Positions 59,552-64,000 of a stretch of 64,000 bases of DNA are shown here, piece after piece (the stretch's first letter is position 1; every line of letters begins with the position of its first letter). Under the pieces are notes generated by a model. The model did not search any database, was not told the origin of the DNA, and saw nothing but the letters and a program-made list of their open reading frames with translations. Made by a program: the position numbers and the translations under genes. Origin of the DNA: Syntrophotalea carbinolica DSM 2380 (GTDB lineage Bacteria > Desulfobacterota > Desulfuromonadia > Desulfuromonadales > Syntrophotaleaceae); NCBI RefSeq assembly GCF_000012885.1, contig NC_007498.2, positions 1,488,001 to 1,552,000 on the forward strand, given 5' to 3'.

Positions 59552-59824
59552 TTGACTATTGACGAAATCAGACAGGAAATCGACGCGCTGGATGACGAGC
59601 TGCTGAAGATTTTTAACCGTCGGGCCGCTTTGGCGCTTGCCATCGGTGAAATTAAAAAAGCTGAGGGACGGGCGGTGTACGACCCCACGCGAGAACAGAA
59701 GATATTTGATCGCATGCAAGGTACCAATCCCGGTCCCCTCGAAAATAGCGCCATTGTTCGACTTTTCGAGCGTGTTATTGACGAGACCAGGCGATTGGAG
59801 CGTATCCGGACGAAAGGGGAATAA
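59552..59824 (+). CDS. Chorismate mutase (AroQ type)
   Basis: This 90-residue all-helical enzyme converts chorismate to prephenate for phenylalanine and tyrosine synthesis. The first helix IDEIRQEIDALDDELLKIFNRRAALALAIGEIKKAEGRAVYDPTREQKIFDRM keeps the Arg and Lys residues that bind substrate in AroQ enzymes. It stands alone, with no fused prephenate dehydratase. The TTG at 59552 follows GGGAG. The next gene, 4 bases downstream, encodes only the regulatory-type domain of DAHP synthase, so the two may form a small operon. Confidence 0.9.
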   Translation: MTIDEIRQEIDALDDELLKIFNRRAALALAIGEIKKAEGRAVYDPTREQKIFDRMQGTNPGPLENSAIVRLFERVIDETRRLERIRTKGE

Positions 59825-59827
59825 ACC

Positions 59828-60034
59828 ATGCTGGTGGTTATGAGGTCAACAGCTACGGAGAAGGATCTTAACGAGCTCAAACAGTATCTGGTCGATCTTG
59901 ACTACGATTTTCATCAGTCAACCGGTGCCAATCGTGTGATCATCGGCATCATTGGCGAAACGGCCCGCCTCGATATGCAGGAACTTCAGGCTCTGCCCGG
60001 CGTGCTGGCGGTGTTCAAAATTCCTGAGGAATAA
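59828..60034 (+). CDS. Orphan DAHP-synthase N-terminal ferredoxin-like domain
   Basis: The 68-residue protein matches the N-terminal ferredoxin-like domain of class I-beta DAHP synthases such as the Thermotoga enzyme, in which it mediates feedback inhibition. Segments are MLVVMRSTATEKDLNELKQYL, HQSTGANRVIIGIIGETARLD and ELQALPGVLAVFKIPEE. The usual catalytic barrel (about 270 residues) is absent: a stop codon and a strong terminator follow within 60 bases. It is either a truncated gene or a free regulatory subunit, perhaps acting on the chorismate mutase just upstream. It has a normal start 3 bases after that gene. Confidence 0.8.
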   Translation: MLVVMRSTATEKDLNELKQYLVDLDYDFHQSTGANRVIIGIIGETARLDMQELQALPGVLAVFKIPEE

Positions 60035-60054
60035 CGCTCGATTAAATGATCCAA

Positions 60055-60088
60055 CAAAAAAGGGAAAGCCAATGGCTTTCCCTTTTTT
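60055..60088. terminator. Bidirectional terminator
   Basis: AAAAAAGGGAAAGCC and GGCTTTCCCTTTTTT pair almost perfectly around AAT. It lies between the orphan domain gene and pyrE, which converge, and has a T run on both strands, so it should serve both. Confidence 0.9.
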
Positions 60089-60115
60089 AGTATGCATTAC
60101 CGTGTCCGTTGAAAA

Positions 60116-60679
60116 TTAATCGGAGACGATTTGGCTCTTGGTGAAGATGGAGTGCAATTGCAGACCGGCGGCTTCCACAATTTCGCGACCGCCTTCCTGG
60201 CGGTCGACCAGGGTGATGATGCCGAGTACTTCAAGGCCTTCTTCACGGGCCCGGTCGACGGCTTTGAGCGCCGAACCGCCGGTCGTTAAAACGTCTTCCA
60301 CGATCACTACTCGGGCCCCGGGACGAAGATTTTTGCGGCCTTCCAGCCACTGGCCGGTGCCGTGTCCTTTCGGTTCCTTGCGGATAATGAAAGCCGGGAT
60401 CGGCGTGTCGCCCATGGAGCTCACCAGGGCCGCCGCCGTGGCGATCGGGTCGGCGCCGAGCGTTAACCCCCCGACTCCGTCGATAGGACCGGGGAAGTGC
60501 TTGAGTTCTTCAAGTACGGCTTTTCCTACCAGCATGGCACCGCGCGGATGCAAAGTGGTCTGTTTGCCGTCGAAATAAAAGTTGCTTTTGCGTCCTGACG
60601 CCAGTGTCACCTCGCGTTCTTCATAGGACAGCTGGCGAATGATGTTTTTAAGTTCTGCGCGATCGCTGGTCAAAACCAA
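60116..60679 (-). CDS. pyrE: Orotate phosphoribosyltransferase PyrE
   Basis: PyrE joins orotate to PRPP to form OMP. In the 187 residues are LASGRKSNFYFDGKQTTLHPRG, GVGGLTLGADPIATAAA, AFIIRKEPKGHGTGQWLEG and the PRPP-binding VVIVEDVLTTGGSALKAV. This is the long, non-enteric form of the enzyme. It lies in a purine/pyrimidine gene region, 100 bases from purF on the same strand. Confidence 0.95.
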   Translation of the reverse strand: MVLTSDRAELKNIIRQLSYEEREVTLASGRKSNFYFDGKQTTLHPRGAMLVGKAVLEELKHFPGPIDGVGGLTLGADPIATAAALVSSMGDTPIPAFIIRKEPKGHGTGQWLEGRKNLRPGARVVIVEDVLTTGGSALKAVDRAREEGLEVLGIITLVDRQEGGREIVEAAGLQLHSIFTKSQIVSD

Positions 60680-60779
60680 ATCTCCTTGTTATGGACAATG
60701 CACCCATCGGTCAATCTTCGATCCGGCAAACGTGGGTCTTTGTGCCGGAGAAGATACAAGCCGCAGGTGTTAACGAAAC

Positions 60780-62186
60780 TCAGAACAGCCCGAGCTGATC
60801 ATCGGATTTCAAGCGTGGGAATTTAACCGGGTAATTGCCGCTGAAACAGGCTTCGCAAAAGTGCCCCTTCGCCCCCTTGGGCGCCCCGGCGATTTCCAGC
60901 ATACCCTCGAGTGACAGATAACCGAGGGTGTCTGCAGTGACATATTTGCGGATTTCGTCGATGGTGTGCGATGACGCGATCAGTTCTTTGCGGGTGGGCG
61001 TGTCGATGCCGTAGAAACAGGGGTAAGCTGTTGGCGGCGACGAAACCCGCATATGAACTTCCTTGGCACCGGCGTTGCGAATCATTTTAATGATTTTACG
61101 GGATGTGGTGCCGCGCACGATGGAGTCGTCGATAACCACCACCCGTTTGCCTTGCAGCACTTCGCGAATGGCGTTGAGTTTGATTTTGACGCCGAAATGC
61201 CGGATCGACTGCTGGGGCTCGATGAAGGTGCGGCCGACGTAATGGTTGCGGATCAGGGCCATTTCAAAGGGGATTCCGGCTTCTTCGGCATAGCCGATGG
61301 CAGCTGGGACGCCCGAGTCGGGGACCGGGATGACGATGTCGGCTTCCACCTGGTGCTCACGGGCCAACTGATGACCGAACCCCTTGCGCATCTGGTAGAC
61401 CTGCTGTCCGAAAATGGTGCTGTCCGGTCGCGCGAAATAGACGAATTCGAAAATACAGGGGGAAGGGGTGCGTTCTTCAAACGGGTGGTACGATGTCATG
61501 CCGTTTTTATCGAAAATCACCATTTCGCCCGGTTCGATTTCCCGTATAAACCGCGCTTCGATAAGATCCAGCGCGCAGGTTTCGGATGCTACCACGTAAG
61601 CACCGTCGACTTCTCCGAGCACCAGCGGCCTGAATCCGTGAGGGTCGCGTGCTGCGACCATGCGTGTTTCGGTGAGAAACACCAGGCTGTACGCACCACG
61701 GACCTGGCGCAGGGCTTCCGAAATACGATCCCCCAAAGAATCGCTCTGGGAACGGGCCAGTAAGTGGATGATGACTTCGGTATCAGCCGTGGTGGAGAAG
61801 ATGGAGCCTTTTTCCTCCAGGGCGTTGCGCACCTCCCGGGCGTTGACCAGGTTACCGTTGTGCGCGACCGCAACGCTGCCACGGGCGTAATCGACAGCGA
61901 TGGGTTGGCAGTTGCGGATATTGTCGCCACCGGCTGTGGAGTAGCGCACATGGCCGATGGAGGCGTCACCCGACAGTTTGTTGAATATCTCGTCATCCTT
62001 GAAGACATCAGCTACCAGCCCGCTGCCGAGATGGGTTCGCAGTCGCATTCCGTCGGCGGCTGAGATGCCGCAGCTTTCCTGACCACGATGCTGAAGGGCG
62101 TAAAGTCCCAGATATGTCATGTTGGCGGCTTCCGGATGACCGTAGATACCGAATACGCCGCACTCGTCCTCGTATTTGTCAAACAT
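60780..62186 (-). CDS. purF: Amidophosphoribosyltransferase PurF, iron-sulfur type
   Basis: PurF starts purine synthesis from PRPP and glutamine. It has the glutaminase N-terminal Cys in DECGVFGI, which becomes residue 1 after removal of a short leader (MFDKYEDE), then [12 protein letters not shown], and the PRPP motif [15 protein letters not shown]-terminal [12 protein letters not shown], with other cysteines, indicates the [4Fe-4S] form found in Bacillus and many anaerobes. I place the start at ATG 62186 (468 residues); a frame from 62243 adds 19 non-homologous residues. It is followed by pyrE. Confidence 0.93.
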   Translation of the reverse strand: MFDKYEDECGVFGIYGHPEAANMTYLGLYALQHRGQESCGISAADGMRLRTHLGSGLVADVFKDDEIFNKLSGDASIGHVRYSTAGGDNIRNCQPIAVDYARGSVAVAHNGNLVNAREVRNALEEKGSIFSTTADTEVIIHLLARSQSDSLGDRISEALRQVRGAYSLVFLTETRMVAARDPHGFRPLVLGEVDGAYVVASETCALDLIEARFIREIEPGEMVIFDKNGMTSYHPFEERTPSPCIFEFVYFARPDSTIFGQQVYQMRKGFGHQLAREHQVEADIVIPVPDSGVPAAIGYAEEAGIPFEMALIRNHYVGRTFIEPQQSIRHFGVKIKLNAIREVLQGKRVVVIDDSIVRGTTSRKIIKMIRNAGAKEVHMRVSSPPTAYPCFYGIDTPTRKELIASSHTIDEIRKYVTADTLGYLSLEGMLEIAGAPKGAKGHFCEACFSGNYPVKFPRLKSDDQLGLF

Positions 62187-62311
62187 AATACCGTTGAGCT
62201 CCCTGCTGGATGCCGTTTGGCGCGGCGCATCGAATAGCGCCATCGCCGTAAATATTCAATATACCATACCTCTGTCTGTTGAGGCATGCTGTTCCGTTGG
62301 GTCGTGTCATG

Positions 62312-62347
62312 GAAGAGCCCATTCGCTTGACCTCGAATGGGCTCTTC
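62312..62347 (-). promoter_or_regulatory. Large hairpin between purQ and purF
   Basis: GAAGAGCCCATTCG and CGAATGGGCTCTTC form a 14-base-pair perfect stem around an eight-base loop. It lies 11 bases after the purQ stop and about 125 bases before purF. The minus strand has only a short T run after it, so it may be a terminator, an mRNA stabiliser or an attenuator. The rest of this gap of about 170 bases shows nothing further. Confidence 0.6.
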
Positions 62348-62357
62348 ATGGTGGAAG

Positions 62358-63185
62358 TTAGAGCAGTTCGTCCCGGATGAAGCGTACCGCGTTTTGATAC
62401 AGCCACAGCCCCATGCCTTCCTCGGGGAGATTCTCCTCGCGGGTCCAGCGGGGGTGGTGGGTGCGGTGAACGTAGGCTTCCGGATGCGGCATGAGCCCGA
62501 ACAAGCGCCCTGTTTCATCGCAGAGCCCGGCTATCGCAGCGGTAGAACCGTTGGGGTTCAGAGGATAGTCCTGGGTCGGCGCGCTGTAATCCGGCAGGCT
62601 GTACTGGAGGACCCCCAGATGCTTTGCCGTGATTTGTTCCAGTGTGGCATCGCTTTCGACAACAAGTTTACCTTCGCCATGACGTACCGGCAGGGTAATG
62701 CCGTCGAGGCCGCGAGTGAAAATGCACGGCGACTCAGGGTCGGCCTTGAGGTACACCCAGCGGTCTTCAAAACGGCCGTTGTCGTTGAATGTCAGAGTGA
62801 CACTCTGGGTAAAATCCTTTTCCAGAGCCGGCAGCAGCCCCATTTTGACCATCAGCTGAAAGCCGTTGCAGACGCCCATGATCAGCTTGCCGTCAGCGAT
62901 GAATTTGCGCAGGTGTTCGCTCAGGTGTTCTTCGCTGTCCTTGATCGGAGCGTGCAGCAGCCGATTGGCGCCGGCCTTGGCGCTGCCGAGGTCATCGCCG
63001 TCGAGAAAGCCACCGGCCAGATTGAGGAAGTGGTAGTCCTGCAGCAGCACCCGGCCACTTAACAGTTCGGAAATATGGACGATGTCGACCACTTCGGCAC
63101 CGGCCAGGCGGCAGGCATGGGCCGTTTCTCTTTCGCAGTTGGTGCCGTTGCCGGCAATAACGATGGCACGTACTTGTTTCGACAT
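62358..63185 (-). CDS. purQ: Phosphoribosylformylglycinamidine synthase glutaminase subunit PurQ
   Basis: PurQ is the class I glutamine amidotransferase that feeds ammonia to PurL. The 275-residue protein starts MSKQVRAIVIAGNGTNCERE, has the nucleophile elbow GVCNGFQLM and the His/Glu pair in GLMPHPEAYVHRTHH. It is longer than Bacillus PurQ (about 227) and matches the longer form that resembles the glutaminase domain of single-chain PurL. It follows purL by 3 bases on the minus strand. Confidence 0.93.
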   Translation of the reverse strand: MSKQVRAIVIAGNGTNCERETAHACRLAGAEVVDIVHISELLSGRVLLQDYHFLNLAGGFLDGDDLGSAKAGANRLLHAPIKDSEEHLSEHLRKFIADGKLIMGVCNGFQLMVKMGLLPALEKDFTQSVTLTFNDNGRFEDRWVYLKADPESPCIFTRGLDGITLPVRHGEGKLVVESDATLEQITAKHLGVLQYSLPDYSAPTQDYPLNPNGSTAAIAGLCDETGRLFGLMPHPEAYVHRTHHPRWTREENLPEEGMGLWLYQNAVRFIRDELL

Positions 63186-63188
63186 AGT

Positions 63189-64000
63189 TTACATCTCCCT
63201 TAACGGCGCCTGCCACGCCTCTTTGAGATCATCAATTTGGGTCCGGACCAGAACCTCGCCACCGAGGCCGACGATACGCAGTTCCTGATCTTCGGTGATG
63301 GTGCCGAGCATGGATACATCCTGACCGTTGAAAAGTTTTTCGAAGGCCGTTTTGTTGTCGGGCTTTACGGTTACAAGCAGGCGGCTGGCCGTTTCGGAGA
63401 ACAGCACGGCGTCTTCGCGCAGCACTTCGTCACATTTGACGTTGCGCAAATCGACATGCATGCCGAAACCGCCGGCGAAAGCCGTTTCTGCCAGGGCGAT
63501 GCCGAGGCCGCCGTCGGACAGGTCGTGGCAACTGGCCAGCAGCCCCTGTTTCTGGGCCTGGTTCACGGTGCGGTATCGTTGCAGGGCGGTGGCGGCGTCG
63601 ACCTTGGGGACGTTCTTGCCGAGGTGGCCGAGCATGTCGTAATACTCGGATGCGCCCAGCTCGTTGCGCGTGATGCCAAGCAGGTAAATCAGGTCGCCGG
63701 GGCGTTTGGCGTCCATGGTGACGCCTTTGCGGATGTCGTCGACTTTGCCGATCACCGAGAATAGCACTGTCGGCGGAATGGAAATTTTGGTGTCCCCGAT
63801 CTGGTAGTCGTTTTTCATGGAGTCCTTACCTGAAATCAGGGGCACGCCGAAGGCCAGGCAGTAGTCGTAGAGCGCCTTGTTGGCACGAACCAGCTGTGCG
63901 GCCTTGTACTCTCCGTCGGGAGTTTTTTCGCTTTGTACCGGATCGCACCAGCAGAAGTTGTCGAGACCCGCGACGTGATCGATGTTGCCGCCGACGGCGA
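63189..64000 (-). CDS. purL: Phosphoribosylformylglycinamidine synthase PurL, 5' end outside window
   Basis: This is the C-terminal part of PurL, which makes formylglycinamidine ribonucleotide. The frame is open to the window edge; the visible sequence includes AVGGNIDHVAGLDNFCW, ANKALYDYCLAFGVPLISGKDSMKN, CHDLSDGGLGIALAETAF and VLFSETASRLLVTV, standard PurL/AIRS motifs. An apparent start at 63845 is internal. It is directly upstream of purQ, so the two subunits are likely co-translated. PurS, if present, lies outside. Confidence 0.93.
   Translation of the reverse strand, partial: AVGGNIDHVAGLDNFCWCDPVQSEKTPDGEYKAAQLVRANKALYDYCLAFGVPLISGKDSMKNDYQIGDTKISIPPTVLFSVIGKVDDIRKGVTMDAKRPGDLIYLLGITRNELGASEYYDMLGHLGKNVPKVDAATALQRYRTVNQAQKQGLLASCHDLSDGGLGIALAETAFAGGFGMHVDLRNVKCDEVLREDAVLFSETASRLLVTVKPDNKTAFEKLFNGQDVSMLGTITEDQELRIVGLGGEVLVRTQIDDLKEAWQAPLREM

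Overview
The window looks like chromosome from a Gram-negative, anaerobic deltaproteobacterium of the Desulfuromonadales. A Pelobacter/Syntrophotalea-like organism is my best guess, from recalled protein resemblance and gene order, not from a search. Support comes from the yicC-gmk-rpoZ-rel block, an A-adding tRNA nucleotidyltransferase fused to DHH and CBS domains, a PxxKW cysteine-rich protein, several rubrerythrin-like ferritin folds, and an LPS-core/heptose gene set. The DNA is moderately GC-rich apart from an A/T-rich patch near 13.7-14.4 kb.

Region 1 (1-17.7 kb) is an envelope glycan locus. It holds a GT2 fragment, two adjacent WaaP/KdkA-like sugar kinases (the first with a decayed extra kinase domain), gmhA, a GT2/LAB_N/ArnT-like cassette for polyprenyl-phosphate sugar transfer, waaG and waaP. 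Next come a sialyltransferase-like GT, a short NeuB-type synthase, a CMP-nonulosonate synthetase fused to a KdsC-type phosphatase, manC, a sulfotransferase-like gene, an unknown gene, and hldE-gmhB. GmhA, HldE and GmhB supply ADP-heptose precursors. The nonulosonate genes suggest a KDN- or sialic-acid-like sugar on LPS.

Region 2 (17.7-29.3 kb) is housekeeping: yicC, gmk, rpoZ, a RelA/SpoT homologue with an altered hydrolase site, ridA, rpmB, purM-purN, rimI and pyrK-pyrD. Region 3 (29.3-44.6 kb) has the A-adding enzyme, an M50 protease, scpA-scpB, rluB, a large TPR protein with an ExeA-like ATPase, mutL-miaA-hfq, pgsA and small cysteine-rich proteins. Region 4 (44.7-57.7 kb) has a phosphohexomutase, an EVE protein, an AsmA-like protein, two ferritin-like proteins, a group IIC intron sitting directly behind a terminator, nagZ with a DUF2520 partner, paaK with an ACT protein, two tRNA-Gly copies and a lytic transglycosylase. 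Region 5 (57.9-64 kb) has nadB, a chorismate mutase beside an orphan DAHP-synthase N-terminal domain, pyrE, purF, purQ and part of purL.

Most genes are ordinary. The observations most worth checking are the Rel enzyme with a changed hydrolase site, the orphan ferredoxin-like domain next to chorismate mutase, the nonulosonate module, the pseudokinase-kinase fusion and the intron. No CRISPR array, rRNA operon, phage or IS element was seen. All family calls come from reading motifs by eye; no database search was run.
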